This document shows positions 25,783 through 35,941 of a stretch of 64,000 bases of DNA, piece by piece. The notes below the pieces were generated by a model. The model had not been told where the DNA came from. It worked only from the letters and a program-made list of their open reading frames with translations, and ran no database searches. Origin of the DNA: Porticoccaceae bacterium (lineage in GTDB: Bacteria; Pseudomonadota; Gammaproteobacteria; Pseudomonadales; Porticoccaceae); contig JAPKEJ010000002.1 in assembly GCA_028822155.1 (NCBI GenBank), positions 46,526-110,525 on the forward strand, in the 5' to 3' direction. The position numbers were made by a program, and so were the translations under genes. Within the stretch, counting starts at the first letter, position 1, and each line of letters opens with the position of its first letter.

Positions 25783-26766
25783 TCAGCAATTTATTAGAGC
25801 CTCTGCTGCTGCCCAGCCAGATAAAACAGCACCTTCGACTCGCGGACCAGCAAAGGCATCCCCTGCAAATATCAGGGGAGGCAGGGAGGTGTGTTCACTG
25901 GCTAACATGCAGCTGTGCGCGTCCATGACGAGTGGTTTGCTGTAACGCCAGCCGTGTGTTTGAAATTCAAGCACATTGGCACCTACATAGGGTTTGGCCG
26001 CGGCAATCAGCTTTTCAGCAACCAGGTTGCGATCATCATCAAAGTACTTGGCGCTAAAGGCACCACTACCATGAATAGTAATGGCGGGAAGGATAGAGAT
26101 GCCTTTCTGTTGATTATCGCTGATCCACGCGATGGGACCATCTTCGAGCATGAGAGCACCGGGCGATGGAAGGTTACTCGGGCTATCTAGAATTGCCATC
26201 ACCGCGATACAGCTTTCATAAACAATCCGATTTAGACGAGCACACTTGTCGTCGGGCAGTTGAGTATTTCCCGTTGCGAGTAATTCGATAGTCTGGGGCG
26301 CTGGAGAGGTAATAATCATAGAGCCAGAAGAAACAGTGGCGCCATTATCAAGTGTTGCTATCCAGCCGTTATCTGCGTGGGCAATTGCGGTAACCGCAGT
26401 GGTTCTAAGAATATCTATGTCCTGCGCCATATATTTGGCAATGGCAGTCATTGTGGGGACACCCCTATATCTAACGTGACTGTTGGGTTGTCCAGGAACA
26501 CTGGAGTACCATGGTTCGGCCACACCAGCATCAACCCACTGGTTGACCTGTTCAACAAACCGCGGCTGACGGGTGGTCATAAATTGGGCACCATGATCAA
26601 AGGTAGCACCACCTATACGACGACTAGCTAAGCGGCCGCCTAGACCACGACCTTTATCGACCACTAGTACTTTAAAACCTGCTCGCTGTAAGTCATTAGC
26701 GGCACTTAAACCTGCAAGGCCGGCACCAATAATTAAAATATCTGGATTGTACGTAGGTGGAGTCAT
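25783..26766 (-). CDS. renalase-like FAD/NAD(P)-binding oxidoreductase
   Basis: This 327-residue flavoprotein has the dinucleotide-binding GAGLAGLSAANDL (residues about 14-26), then DKGRGLGGRLASRRIGG and FDHGAQFMTTR, which are typical of bacterial renalase-like amine oxidoreductases. The C-terminal FAD motif FAGDAFAGPRVEGAVLSGWAAAEAL closes the fold. Renalases oxidise aberrant reduced nicotinamides; whether this member does is unknown. It lies 10 bases downstream of a DUF2256 gene on the same strand. Confidence 0.88.
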   Translation of the reverse strand: MTPPTYNPDILIIGAGLAGLSAANDLQRAGFKVLVVDKGRGLGGRLASRRIGGATFDHGAQFMTTRQPRFVEQVNQWVDAGVAEPWYSSVPGQPNSHVRYRGVPTMTAIAKYMAQDIDILRTTAVTAIAHADNGWIATLDNGATVSSGSMIITSPAPQTIELLATGNTQLPDDKCARLNRIVYESCIAVMAILDSPSNLPSPGALMLEDGPIAWISDNQQKGISILPAITIHGSGAFSAKYFDDDRNLVAEKLIAAAKPYVGANVLEFQTHGWRYSKPLVMDAHSCMLASEHTSLPPLIFAGDAFAGPRVEGAVLSGWAAAEALINC

Positions 26767-26776
26767 AGGTTGTGTC

Positions 26777-26932
26777 TTATGGTAATTTCTTGGATGAATC
26801 TGTTTTGCAGCGCACTGAACAGAATTGTACCTCGCCCCAACAGCGCGCCCATTTCTTGCGCCAAGTAAACTGACGCTCGCAAGCTAAGCAAATTTTAGTC
26901 GGTAGATCAGCTTTTTTACGCATAGCAGGCAT
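26777..26932 (-). CDS. DUF2256 family small zinc-ribbon-like protein
   Basis: This is a 51-residue gene between the tauD-like gene and the renalase-like gene. It reads MPAMRKKADLPTKICLAC and then QFTWRKKWARCW, with paired cysteines C15/C18 and C38/C42. This is the compact DUF2256 pattern (CxxC, F-T-W-R-K-K-W-A-R-C-W, then CxxxC), so it is very likely real despite its size. An alternative start is the second ATG at 26923. It lies 8 bases after the tauD-like stop and 10 bases before the flavoprotein gene, so the three may form one transcript. Molecular role unknown. Confidence 0.88.
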   Translation of the reverse strand: MPAMRKKADLPTKICLACERQFTWRKKWARCWGEVQFCSVRCKTDSSKKLP

Positions 26933-26940
26933 AAGTAGAT

Positions 26941-27771
26941 TTAGGCCGCGGTCAAGATCGAGCCGGCCAGAGTAATACGATGCATAAGCCTTGCGTGACC
27001 CTGATAGTCATTATTGGCTTGGTGCCAGGTGCATCGATTATCCCAAAAGGTGACTGACCCCGGCAACCAGTTAAAGCTGCAGGTAAACTGAGGCTGGATG
27101 ACATGAGCATAGAGTTCGTCTAGCAAGGCGCGGCTTTCAGTAAAGTCCCAGCCTTCAATCTGAATAGTGTGACCAGGGTTCACATAAAGTATCTTGCGGC
27201 CGCTTTCTGGGTGAATAATCACCACTGGGTGGGTCGCATCGCCAACACGATCCATACCACCAAGATGTTCAGAGAGGTCAGTCAGGCGATATAGGCCATT
27301 TTCACCATAGAGATGAGTATTTGAATGCACAGCGCGTAAGTTTTCGATACGTTTTTTAAGTTCTGCAGGCAGAGCATCATAGGCCGCTGCGAGATTAGCA
27401 AACTGAGTATCGCCGCCTATCTCTGGTACGGTGCGGGCAACTAAAATAGACCCCATCGCAGGAATATCATCGTAGGAATGGTCTGTATGCCAGCCACCAC
27501 CAATATTGGTTTGTTGGGTTTTCTCTTTGCGCACTTCGGCTATTTGAGGAAAATCATCAGTTGTTTTAAAGAACTTGTTGATAACGATACTGCCAAAACG
27601 ATTAGCAAATTCCAGATGTTGGTCTGGGGTTAATGCTTGATCACGAAAGAAAAGCAGGCCGTAATTTGCAAAACTTTCTCGTAGTTCAAGTAACTCATGA
27701 TTACTCATAGTTGCTAACTGCAGGTCACTTACAACGGCACCGCAATTTTCAGAAAACGCAGTAACGTTCAT
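26941..27771 (-). CDS. TauD/TfdA family Fe(II)/2-oxoglutarate dioxygenase
   Basis: This 276-residue non-heme iron oxygenase shows the metal-binding facial triad: H95 and D97 in GGGWHTDHSY and the distal H250 in TWHQANNDY, with the 2-oxoglutarate-binding arginine in RLMHR. GLLFFRDQALTPDQHLEFANRFG is the typical N-terminal segment. Substrates in this family range from taurine to aromatic ethers; nothing nearby points to one. It leads a likely minus-strand transcript with the DUF2256 and flavoprotein genes, and starts 18 bases downstream of gatB. Confidence 0.88.
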   Translation of the reverse strand: MNVTAFSENCGAVVSDLQLATMSNHELLELRESFANYGLLFFRDQALTPDQHLEFANRFGSIVINKFFKTTDDFPQIAEVRKEKTQQTNIGGGWHTDHSYDDIPAMGSILVARTVPEIGGDTQFANLAAAYDALPAELKKRIENLRAVHSNTHLYGENGLYRLTDLSEHLGGMDRVGDATHPVVIIHPESGRKILYVNPGHTIQIEGWDFTESRALLDELYAHVIQPQFTCSFNWLPGSVTFWDNRCTWHQANNDYQGHARLMHRITLAGSILTAA

Positions 27772-27789
27772 AGATATACACTTTTTTGG

Positions 27790-29247
27790 CTATAAAAGTT
27801 CATTGAGTTTTTGCGATAATATTTGGTTAACCTGCTGCGGATTAGCTTGGCCTTTCGAGGCTTTCATTATCTGCCCCATAAAGCCGCCGAGTTTCTTCTT
27901 GCGCTTATTTTCATCGCTAGCGATGAAGTCTTCAACCATGGCTGGGTTTGCTTCTAAAACATCAGCAACGATTTTCGCAAGAGCACCGCTGTCAGACACC
28001 TGTTGTAGACCTTTGGCTTCGATAATCTCATCGGCATTACCTTCGCCTTGCCACATAGCTTCGAAAACCTGCTTGGCCATTTTCCCAGAAATGCTATTGT
28101 CGGCAATGCGCACGATCATTCCAGCAAGTAGCTCCGCGGAAACGGGACTATCAGTAATATTCAAACCTGCATTGTTAAGAGCAGCGCTCAACTCTCCCAT
28201 TGTCCAGTTGGCGGCAATTTTTGGATTTCCAGAATTGGCGGCTACAATTTCGAAAAAATGTGCTGTACTGGCGTCACTGCTAAGAACACCCGCATCGTAA
28301 TTGGATAGAATATACTGCTCCATAAACCGTGTTTGCCGAGCATCAGGCAGTTCTGGGAGTGCGCGTCGCAATTTTTCGATAGTTTCGTCACTCACAATTA
28401 CCGGTAAAAGGTCTGGGCAGGGAAAATAGCGATAATCATTGGCTTCTTCTTTACTGCGCATGGCTTTGGCAACCTTGGTGTCTCCATTATATAAGCGCGT
28501 TTCTTGCCTTACAGTTCCACCATCTTCAATCAGATCAATTTGTCGCTCTACCTCTTTTTCGATGGCTTCTTCCATGAACTTATACGAGTTGAGATTCTTC
28601 GTTTCGGTTCTCGTGCCCAGCTCGGTGGTACCCATCGGACGTACAGAGACATTGACGTCAAAACGCATGCTGCCTTGAGACATTTCGCCGTCACAGATGC
28701 CAATTGACGTCACGATGCTATGTAGTTTTTTAGCGAAGGCGACGGCCTCCTCAATGCTGCGCATATCGGGTTCAGAGACTATTTCAATTAATGGGGTTCC
28801 GGCGCGGTTGAGGTCAACGCCGGATGATCCATAAGGTAAGTTACCTTCATGGACTGATTTTCCAGCATCTTCTTCAAGATGAGCATGGTGGATGCGGATA
28901 GATTTAGTGCTTCCGTCACCCAATTGAATAGCTACCTCACCTCGCCCAACGATGGGTTTCTCTAGTTGGGTGGTTTGGTAACCCTTGGGTAGGTCGGGAT
29001 AAAAATAGTTTTTTCTCTCAAATACAGAAACTTTTCCAATTTCAGCATCGATAGCCAATCCGAACATTATCGCGTAGTGCACCGCTTGTTCATTTAGCAC
29101 TGGCAGGGTGCCTGGCATTGCTAAGTCAATGGCGCAGGCTTGAGTGTTGGGCTCGGCGCCAAAACTGGTACTTGCAGCAGAAAATATTTTCGTTTTAGTG
29201 GCTAGTTGCACATGCACTTCAAGGCCGATGACAGTTTCCCAATTCAT
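27790..29247 (-). CDS. gatB: Asp-tRNA(Asn)/Glu-tRNA(Gln) amidotransferase subunit B
   Basis: This 485-residue protein starts with [21 protein letters not shown] and contains the GatB hallmarks [25 protein letters not shown] and [12 protein letters not shown], plus a C-terminal YqeY-like tail domain ending in [10 protein letters not shown]. GatB carries the kinase-like site that activates mischarged Asp- or Glu-tRNA for amidation by GatA. It overlaps gatA by four bases (ATGA) in the gatCAB operon. Confidence 0.97.
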   Translation of the reverse strand: MNWETVIGLEVHVQLATKTKIFSAASTSFGAEPNTQACAIDLAMPGTLPVLNEQAVHYAIMFGLAIDAEIGKVSVFERKNYFYPDLPKGYQTTQLEKPIVGRGEVAIQLGDGSTKSIRIHHAHLEEDAGKSVHEGNLPYGSSGVDLNRAGTPLIEIVSEPDMRSIEEAVAFAKKLHSIVTSIGICDGEMSQGSMRFDVNVSVRPMGTTELGTRTETKNLNSYKFMEEAIEKEVERQIDLIEDGGTVRQETRLYNGDTKVAKAMRSKEEANDYRYFPCPDLLPVIVSDETIEKLRRALPELPDARQTRFMEQYILSNYDAGVLSSDASTAHFFEIVAANSGNPKIAANWTMGELSAALNNAGLNITDSPVSAELLAGMIVRIADNSISGKMAKQVFEAMWQGEGNADEIIEAKGLQQVSDSGALAKIVADVLEANPAMVEDFIASDENKRKKKLGGFMGQIMKASKGQANPQQVNQILSQKLNELL

Positions 29248-30698
29248 GAGATTCCCTTCGGCATCTGTGTATGCCAGTCGGTCACTTGCTGAAATTGATG
29301 AGCAACATTTAGCATCCGCGCTTCGTCAAAGTAGTTGCCGATGATCTGTAAACCCACTGGTTTGCCTTCAACCATTCCACAGGGCACTGACATACCTGGC
29401 AAGCCAGCTAAGTTGGTTGCAATGGTATAAATATCTTCAAGATACATTGCCACAGGGTCATCGCCTTTTGAGCCAAACTTAAACGCTGGCGAGGGACAGG
29501 TGGGCCCGAGAATAAGGTCGACTTTGGCAAATGCTTCCACAAAGTCCTGTTCGATCAGTTGACGCACCTGTTGTGCCTTACCATAGTACGCATCGTAGTA
29601 ACCGGCAGACAGGCAATAAGTGCCAATCAATATGCGCCGCTGAACTTCTTCACCAAAACCTTCAGAGCGCGTGCGGCAATACATATCTTGTAAATCTTTT
29701 GGATTCTCGCAACGGTAGCCATATTTCACACCATCAAAGCGCGATAAGTTCGCCGATGCCTCGGCCGGAGCGATGACATAATATGCTGGAACAGAGAGGT
29801 TAGAATTGGGAAGGCTTATCTCAACCAATTCAGCGCCTTGAGCTTCCAGATCGGCCAAGGCTGTCCTTACGGCTGCCTCAGTTCCTGAGTGTAAGCCCTC
29901 TGAAAAGTATTCTTTAGGAACACCAATGCGCAAGCCTTTTACTGACTTATTTAATGAGGCGCTGTAGTCCGGAATTTCGCAGTCAACGCAGGTGGAGTCC
30001 TTGTCATCAAAACTAGCCATGCAGTTTAAAAGTAATGCGCAGTCTTCTGCGGTGCGAGCCATAGGGCCTGCCTGATCTAAGCTTGAAGCAAAGGCAATCA
30101 TGCCCCAGCGGGATACTCGGCCATAGGTTGGTTTTAACCCGCTAATACCGCATAGAGCGGCAGGTTGACGAATAGATCCGCCGGTATCTGTTGCTGTTGC
30201 TCCGGGTGCTAGTCTTCCCGCAACCGCTGCTGCTGAACCTCCTGACGAACCTCCGGGTACGCAGTCTGTGGCCCAAGGATTTTTGACTGGCCCATAAAAA
30301 CTAGTTTCATTGGAAGAGCCCATAGCAAACTCGTCCATATTGGTTTTTCCTAACATCACCACGCCGGCCTGTTCGAAATTTTCCACAACAGTCGCGTTAT
30401 AAGGGGGTATAAAGTTGTCTAGCATTTTAGAGCCGCAACTAGTTCGGACACCCTTAGTGCAAAAAATATCTTTGTGTAGCAAGGGTACACCGCATAACGG
30501 GGGTGCAGATCCTGCCGCTAGTCTTTGGTCTGCTAAATGCGCTGCTTGCAGAGCCTGATCTGCGGTAACAGTAATTACGGCATTATATTGGTCATTAAAT
30601 TGGCTGATACGAGACAAAAAATGTTGAGTTAATTCAACACTTGAGAATTTCTTGCTTTGAAGCCCTTTGACCAACTCGGCGATAGTGTAATTGTGCAT
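29244..30698 (-). CDS. gatA: Asp-tRNA(Asn)/Glu-tRNA(Gln) amidotransferase subunit A
   Basis: This 484-residue amidase-signature enzyme releases ammonia from glutamine for tRNA-dependent amidation. The Ser-cisSer-Lys catalytic set is visible: the lysine in [12 protein letters not shown], and the two serines in [16 protein letters not shown] and [12 protein letters not shown]. It lies between gatC (11 bases) and gatB (4-base overlap). The operon implies an indirect route to Gln-tRNA and/or Asn-tRNA. Confidence 0.97.
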   Translation of the reverse strand: MHNYTIAELVKGLQSKKFSSVELTQHFLSRISQFNDQYNAVITVTADQALQAAHLADQRLAAGSAPPLCGVPLLHKDIFCTKGVRTSCGSKMLDNFIPPYNATVVENFEQAGVVMLGKTNMDEFAMGSSNETSFYGPVKNPWATDCVPGGSSGGSAAAVAGRLAPGATATDTGGSIRQPAALCGISGLKPTYGRVSRWGMIAFASSLDQAGPMARTAEDCALLLNCMASFDDKDSTCVDCEIPDYSASLNKSVKGLRIGVPKEYFSEGLHSGTEAAVRTALADLEAQGAELVEISLPNSNLSVPAYYVIAPAEASANLSRFDGVKYGYRCENPKDLQDMYCRTRSEGFGEEVQRRILIGTYCLSAGYYDAYYGKAQQVRQLIEQDFVEAFAKVDLILGPTCPSPAFKFGSKGDDPVAMYLEDIYTIATNLAGLPGMSVPCGMVEGKPVGLQIIGNYFDEARMLNVAHQFQQVTDWHTQMPKGIS

Positions 30699-30709
30699 TA
30701 GTGACTCAT

Positions 30710-30997
30710 TTAATCGATCATTTTAGGGACGATGAACAGCCCATTGTCCGTCGCCGGGGCTATCGCTTGGAATTCATCTCGGTGATTACTCTCAGTGATA
30801 TCGTCTGCGCGCAGTCGCTGCGATACTTGAAATGGTCGGGATATTCCCTGCACAGAATCAGTATTAGCAGTTTGCAGTTGATCAACTAAATCCAATACGC
30901 TACTCAACCGTTCAGTGACATCAGTGATGGTTTTTTCGTCGATTGAAATGCGAGATAAAGTCGCTAGTTTTTCAATTTCGTGTCGTTCGATGATCAT
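30710..30997 (-). CDS. gatC: Asp-tRNA(Asn)/Glu-tRNA(Gln) amidotransferase subunit C
   Basis: This 95-residue GatC contains [16 protein letters not shown] near the start, a helix [12 protein letters not shown] and the C-terminal strand LFIVPKMID, the normal layout of this small subunit that wraps around GatA and GatB. It is the first gene of the gatCAB operon and is divergent from mreB. Confidence 0.95.
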   Translation of the reverse strand: MIIERHEIEKLATLSRISIDEKTITDVTERLSSVLDLVDQLQTANTDSVQGISRPFQVSQRLRADDITESNHRDEFQAIAPATDNGLFIVPKMID

Positions 30998-31309
30998 TTT
31001 TTTGCCTGCGAATTACAATTGTTTAGTTTGACTTTTTTTACCTAGCCAATACTCTACTAGCTAGGTGCGATAAGTTACCATAAATGGTCATATTAGGTTA
31101 AGCCGTTCACCCCATAAAAGCTTTATTTTATCAGCATCTACGTAAAATTAAGTAAATTAAGTATAGTTATAGGAAGTTTGGCTCAAGATCAGCTAAACTC
31201 ACTTATCAGATATTACGTTTGGCAGTTTTTTTAATGCTGTTAAATAACGAAAAACAACAAGTTTTCTGCAAAGCCCATTGCAGTAAAAGTAACTGAGGAA
31301 GTCCTCTAA
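30998..31309. other. divergent intergenic region between gatC and mreB
   Basis: This AT-rich region of 312 bases holds no convincing gene. It must contain the promoters of gatCAB and of mreBCD, but I see no hexamer pair good enough to call. Near the mreB end are a hairpin (CTGCAA at 31266-31271 with TTGCAG at 31278-31283) and a small inverted repeat GAGG-AAGT-CCTC (31295-31306) that contains the mreB ribosome site. Confidence 0.6.
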
Positions 31310-32344
31310 ATGTTAAAAAAAATTCGTGGCCTATTTTCCAGCGACCTGTCAATTGATCTTGGCACCGCAAATACGTTAATTTATGTCCGTGACAAAGGTA
31401 TTGTTCTGAATGAGCCGTCAGTAGTGGCAATTCGTCAGCATCTTGGGCAAAAGGTTGTTGAAGCTGTTGGCGTTGATGCCAAACGTATGTTGGGTAGAAC
31501 ACCAGGAAATATTACCGCGATTCGTCCACTAAAAGATGGCGTCATTGCAGATTTTCAAGTGACAGAGAAAATGTTGCAGCATTTCATTAAAAAAGTGCAC
31601 ATCAAAAGTTTTATACCGCCTAGTCCAAGAGTTCTTATCTGCGTGCCCTGCATGGCCACAGAGGTTGAAACTCGAGCGATTAAAGAGTCGGCTTATAGTG
31701 CGGGTGCTCGAGAGGTCTTTTTGATCGAAGAGCCTATGGCTGCTGCTATTGGTGCAGGACTGCCTGTTGATGAGGCGATTGGTTCTATGGTCGTAGATAT
31801 CGGTGGTGGTACGACTGAAATCGCTATTCTCTCGCTGAGCGGTGTTGTATTTGCTGATTCTGTTCGCATCGGCGGCGACCGTTTTGATGAAGCGATTGTT
31901 AACTTTGTGCGTCGCGAGTACGGCAGTGTTATCGGTGATACCACTGCAGAGCGAATTAAGATGGAAATAGGCGGCGCTTATTTGGCTAAAGAAGTTCGAG
32001 AGATTGAGGTCCGAGGCCGCAATCTTGCTGAAGGGGTTCCTAAACGATTTACGCTCACTAGTGATGAGATTTTAGGGGCCTTGCAAGAGCCTCTAGTGGG
32101 TATTGTTCAGGCTGTAAAACGAGTGCTTGAGCAGTCTCCTCCTGAGCTTGCTTCTGATATTGCGGAAGCCGGTATTGTCTTGACTGGTGGTGGTGCTTTA
32201 TTAAAAGATCTTGATCGTCTGTTGAGCCACGAAACTGGCCTTCCAGTTATATTAGCCGAAGAACCACTGACTTGCGTTGCGCGGGGTGGTGGAGAGTTTT
32301 TAGATATGATGGACAACAAGAGACTAGATCATTTAACTCTTTAG
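31310..32344 (+). CDS. mreB: rod shape-determining actin-like protein MreB
   Basis: This 344-residue bacterial actin has the N-terminal amphipathic membrane-binding segment ([10 protein letters not shown]), phosphate-1 loop [17 protein letters not shown]-like segment [28 protein letters not shown], phosphate-2 [13 protein letters not shown] and adenosine-binding [14 protein letters not shown]. MreB filaments direct the elongasome in lateral wall synthesis, so cells are likely rod-shaped. GAGGA lies 10 bases before the ATG, inside a small inverted repeat. It heads mreBCD. Confidence 0.98.
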   Translation: MLKKIRGLFSSDLSIDLGTANTLIYVRDKGIVLNEPSVVAIRQHLGQKVVEAVGVDAKRMLGRTPGNITAIRPLKDGVIADFQVTEKMLQHFIKKVHIKSFIPPSPRVLICVPCMATEVETRAIKESAYSAGAREVFLIEEPMAAAIGAGLPVDEAIGSMVVDIGGGTTEIAILSLSGVVFADSVRIGGDRFDEAIVNFVRREYGSVIGDTTAERIKMEIGGAYLAKEVREIEVRGRNLAEGVPKRFTLTSDEILGALQEPLVGIVQAVKRVLEQSPPELASDIAEAGIVLTGGGALLKDLDRLLSHETGLPVILAEEPLTCVARGGGEFLDMMDNKRLDHLTL

Positions 32345-32407
32345 GCTGATCAGTCGGCAATTAGCTTTATGGGTCATTGAAGTACCGGGAGTAGAACAAT
32401 TAACAAG

Positions 32408-33247
32408 GTGTTCGTTAGGTCATCCTCCACCATTCGTAAAGTGGTTGTTTTCTTTTTAATCGCGTTTAGCATGATGACGATCCACTATTACACCAACTGG
32501 TTTAGCTCGATCGAAAAGTTTGCTGACCGATCGATTCGACCAGTCTACTGGGTCGCTAATATTCCTTCGCGTATTGGAGAGTGGGTAGATTTAAGTTCAA
32601 CTGATCGGTCTGTTATCGAAAAAGAAAACCTCCGTTTAAAACAAGAAAGCCTTATTCATCGTGGTCAGTTACAGCGAATGGCTGAGTTAGCTGCAGAAAA
32701 TCTGCGCCTACGCCTTTTACTCAATGCCACCGAGTTGCTAACCGATAGTATTTTGGTGACAGAGGTTATTGGTGTTTCACCTAGCCCGAAAAGCCATACT
32801 TTGACCATTGATAGGGGCCTTCAAGACGGTGTCTATGTTGGGCAACCAATCTTAGATGCTGAGGGGTTAATGGGCCAAATTACATCGGTTTTTGAAAACC
32901 ATAGTGTCGCGTTACTGATTACTGACATCACACACGCAATTCCTGTGCAGGTTTTACGAAACGGTATGCGATCTATTGCTGAGGGTACTTCAGACTACAA
33001 TAATATGCAGTTACGGTTCTTATCGCCGACTGCAGATATACGTGAAGGGGACGAACTTGTTAGTTCAGGTTTGGGGGGGCGCTTTCCTCCGGGTTATCCT
33101 GTCGGTTCTATTCTGAGTGTTGAAAAAAACTCGGGTGAAAAGTTTATTGAAGTCAATGTGCGGCCAGCGGCAGAGATTGATCGAAGCAAATATCTTTTGT
33201 TGGTTTTCACCTCGCAAGATGGTAGCAGAAATGGAAGTTCTCAGTGA
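32408..33247 (+). CDS. mreC: rod shape-determining protein MreC
   Basis: This 279-residue bitopic protein has a GTG start, a short cytoplasmic tail, one membrane segment (about residues 12-28), a coiled coil (about 68-105, ENLRLKQESLIHRG onward) and a periplasmic beta domain with TIDRGLQDGVYVGQPILDAEGLMGQI and VSSGLGGRFPPGYPVG, the family's signature. It links MreB to the elongation enzymes PBP2 and RodA. Its stop overlaps the mreD start. Confidence 0.95.
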   Translation: MFVRSSSTIRKVVVFFLIAFSMMTIHYYTNWFSSIEKFADRSIRPVYWVANIPSRIGEWVDLSSTDRSVIEKENLRLKQESLIHRGQLQRMAELAAENLRLRLLLNATELLTDSILVTEVIGVSPSPKSHTLTIDRGLQDGVYVGQPILDAEGLMGQITSVFENHSVALLITDITHAIPVQVLRNGMRSIAEGTSDYNNMQLRFLSPTADIREGDELVSSGLGGRFPPGYPVGSILSVEKNSGEKFIEVNVRPAAEIDRSKYLLLVFTSQDGSRNGSSQ

Positions 33248-33720
33248 CGTCTATGCGTTACTCCTTAACCGTTATTTTTTCGTTGATGTTAGCCTTGGTA
33301 TTACAGTTAATTCCCGTTTCCGCCGATTGGTTATCGTGGAAACCTAATTTTTTACTTCTAATAGTTATTGGCTGGGTTATTTTTCAGCCTAACCAGTGGG
33401 GTATTGGGTTTGCCGCATCTGTTGGTTTTCTGGCTGATTTGGTATTTAGATCGCCTCTAGGGCTTCACGTATTCCTTTTTGTTTTTATCAGTGCTGTGCC
33501 TTATTTGCTCAGCGGCTGGTTACTTTATTTCAATTTCATTCATCGTTGTGTTTTTGTATTTATTCTCATTATATTTTCCGAACTGCTACGTAACTTTATG
33601 TACTCGGTTTGGGGGGTGCCCGTTGATTATGGAGAGGCCCCCTTGGGTGCGATTAGCTCGGCCGTAATGTGGCCTGTAATCGATAAGTTTTTGGTCAAGG
33701 TACATAAAAGGCGTCATTAG
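33244..33720 (+). CDS. mreD: rod shape-determining protein MreD
   Basis: This 158-residue protein has about five membrane segments and the MreD pattern WLSWKPNFLLLIVIGWVI, GFLADLVFRSPLGLH and PYLLSGWLLYF. The frame opens with a GTG that overlaps the mreC stop; an ATG three codons later (33253) is an alternative. It completes the mreBCD morphogenesis operon. Confidence 0.93.
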   Translation: MTSMRYSLTVIFSLMLALVLQLIPVSADWLSWKPNFLLLIVIGWVIFQPNQWGIGFAASVGFLADLVFRSPLGLHVFLFVFISAVPYLLSGWLLYFNFIHRCVFVFILIIFSELLRNFMYSVWGVPVDYGEAPLGAISSAVMWPVIDKFLVKVHKRRH

Positions 33721-33779
33721 CGCCTAAAGATAAGTCTAGTATCATATTTTTTTAACCGAAGTTAACTTAGGGGTTCTGC

Positions 33780-34397
33780 ATGCCGTCGGAATGGAGAAAG
33801 AAACATGAAGATTTTGACCTTATATTGGCTTCAGCATCTCCAAGACGAGTCGATATTCTAAATCAGATTGGGGTTCGATTTAGCGTTGCACCTGCAGATA
33901 TTGATGAGAGACAGATTGCCAATGAATTGCCGACTGATTTTGTTTGCCGATTGGCATGCCAGAAGGCAGAGACTGGATATGAGTCTCAAATGGGAAGCCA
34001 GCCTGTGCTGGGTGCTGATACGATCGTTGTATGCGATAAAAAAATATTTGGTAAACCGACAGATTATGCCGATTCAAGACAGATGCTCAGCCAGCTCTCC
34101 GGGCGGACTCACAAGGTAATCTCCGCAGTCGCTATCAATAATGGTGCTGAGACTGCTGTATTAATGTCGCAAACTTTGGTGATATTCCGCACTATATTAG
34201 ACCAAGAGTGCCTCAATTACTGGAGCACAGGCGAACCAGATGGAAAGGCAGGTAGTTACGCTATACAAGGTTTTGGATCAATTTTCGTAGAATCTATCGA
34301 AGGCAGTTATAGTGGCGTTGTTGGGCTACCTATTGCTGAGACCAGTAGTCTACTCCGCCGCTTTGAAATTCCCATCTGGCAGACACTGCCAGCATAA
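33780..34397 (+). CDS. maf: Maf-like nucleoside triphosphate pyrophosphatase (YhdE type)
   Basis: This 205-residue house-cleaning NTP pyrophosphatase has LILASASPRRVDILNQIG (residues about 14-31), DIDERQ, VLGADTIVVCDKKIFGKP with the catalytic aspartate, and GKAGSYAIQGFGSIFVESIEGSYSGVVGLP. The DTIVV form and the place after mreD suggest the dTTP/UTP-directed YhdE subgroup. Its ATG lies 59 bases after mreD. Confidence 0.93.
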   Translation: MPSEWRKKHEDFDLILASASPRRVDILNQIGVRFSVAPADIDERQIANELPTDFVCRLACQKAETGYESQMGSQPVLGADTIVVCDKKIFGKPTDYADSRQMLSQLSGRTHKVISAVAINNGAETAVLMSQTLVIFRTILDQECLNYWSTGEPDGKAGSYAIQGFGSIFVESIEGSYSGVVGLPIAETSSLLRRFEIPIWQTLPA

Positions 34398-34426
34398 AAA
34401 TACTATCAGTTAAAAGTGAATAAAGA

Positions 34427-35932
34427 ATGGGCAATGAAATTTTGATCACAGTTGCGCCGGGAGAAACCCGTGCAGCCTTGTTGCATAGTGGCGTTGTTCA
34501 GGAAGTTCACCTTGAGCGACCTCGGAATATTAGTTTGGTTGGTAATATATATATGGGTAAGGTTGTCCGTATACTTCCTGCGCTTGAGGCAGCATTTGTT
34601 GATATTGGTATCGAGCGAAACGGATTTTTGCATCTCAGTGATGTCGCAAACCAAGCCTCCAAGAGGGGGAAGAACGAAAATCCTAAAGCTACTGATATTC
34701 GTCATGTCCTACATGAGGGTCAGTTAGTTATGGTTCAAGTGATAAAAAACCCTATAAATGATAAAGGCGCTAGATTAACAGCAGAGATTTCTGTGGTGTC
34801 TAGGTATTTTGCTTATTTGCCCGCAGGTAGAGGTAATAAGGTGTCTCATCGCATAAGAAAGCGTGATGAGCGGCAGCGACTGCAAGATAACCTAGAGCTA
34901 ATGCTGTCTACGCATGAGGGTGAAGGCGCAGTCGGGTCGACTCAGCAAATGTCAACTGGAGGCTATATTGTTCGCACTGCGGCAGAGGGCGTTGCGCTTA
35001 AATATCTACAATCTGATCTAAGCTTTCTACAAAACTGTTGGAAGGCTGTGCAATCGGAGAAGGCCACTATAAAGAAGCCCGGCCGAGTGTTTCAGGAGAT
35101 GGCTCTGCAGCTACGAGTCATGCGAGATTTAGTCGACGATAAAACCACTAGTATATTAGTCGACTGCGCTGAAGTTTTTGAGCAGCTTAAAAAAATAATG
35201 GATAGGTATCATCAGAGTATTGCTAATCTGGTAGTTCATTACGACGGTGAAAAGCCGTTATTTCAGCATTATAATGTCGATGAGGAGGTCACTAAAGCTC
35301 TTCAGCGGAGAGTTAATCTTGATTCTGGTGGCTCTGTCGTTTTTGATCAGACTGAGGCGATGACAACTGTTGACGTCAATACTGGGGGCGATATTGGTCA
35401 TCGCGATTTAGAAAAAGCGGTGTTTAACACGAATATGCAGGCTAGTAAGGTTATCGCAAGGCAAATAAGGCTGCGTAATGTAGGTGGGATCATTGTTATT
35501 GATTTTATTGATATGGATAATGATAGCCACCGCCAAAAGGTATTAGCCAGCCTTAAAAAAGCTTTGCTGGCGGATACAGTAGCCACGTTTATTTCTGACT
35601 TTACTGAGCTAGGCCTGGTAGAAGTTAATAGAAAGCGCACCAACAAAAGCCTAAGAGAGTTATTGAGTGATAGTTGTCCTACCTGTGAAGGCGTGGGATC
35701 AATTAAATCGTTGAGTACTATTAGTTGTGAGATCTGGAGAGAGATTTCTCGCACTGCAAGCGCCTATGATTGCCAGAACATCAGAATTCAAGCAAGTCCC
35801 GAAGTGACTGGATATTTGGCAACCGAAGAAAGGTCGGTCCTGACCGAGATCGAAAAGTCGATTGGCTGTACAATTCAACTTCGTGACGATGAACTATATT
35901 CTCGTGAACAGTTTGACATTATCCCGGTTTGA
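34427..35932 (+). CDS. rng: ribonuclease G
   Basis: This 501-residue enzyme has the N-terminal EILITVAPGETRAALL strand, an S1 domain interrupting the RNase-H-like region (GNIYMGKVVRILPALEAAFVDIG), the catalytic Mg-binding aspartates in TTVDVNTGG and IVIDFIDMDND, and the zinc-link motif CPTCEG. RNase G matures the 16S rRNA 5' end and decays some mRNAs; the length excludes RNase E with its long scaffold tail. It sits in the usual maf-rng-yhdP order. Confidence 0.97.
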   Translation: MGNEILITVAPGETRAALLHSGVVQEVHLERPRNISLVGNIYMGKVVRILPALEAAFVDIGIERNGFLHLSDVANQASKRGKNENPKATDIRHVLHEGQLVMVQVIKNPINDKGARLTAEISVVSRYFAYLPAGRGNKVSHRIRKRDERQRLQDNLELMLSTHEGEGAVGSTQQMSTGGYIVRTAAEGVALKYLQSDLSFLQNCWKAVQSEKATIKKPGRVFQEMALQLRVMRDLVDDKTTSILVDCAEVFEQLKKIMDRYHQSIANLVVHYDGEKPLFQHYNVDEEVTKALQRRVNLDSGGSVVFDQTEAMTTVDVNTGGDIGHRDLEKAVFNTNMQASKVIARQIRLRNVGGIIVIDFIDMDNDSHRQKVLASLKKALLADTVATFISDFTELGLVEVNRKRTNKSLRELLSDSCPTCEGVGSIKSLSTISCEIWREISRTASAYDCQNIRIQASPEVTGYLATEERSVLTEIEKSIGCTIQLRDDELYSREQFDIIPV

Positions 35933-35941
35933 GACCGCAGA

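Noticed and set aside
27803..28300. Long open frame antisense to gatB
   Set aside because: It is a reverse-complement shadow of a well-supported gene, rich in Ser, Ala and Pro as such shadows are, and has no independent support.
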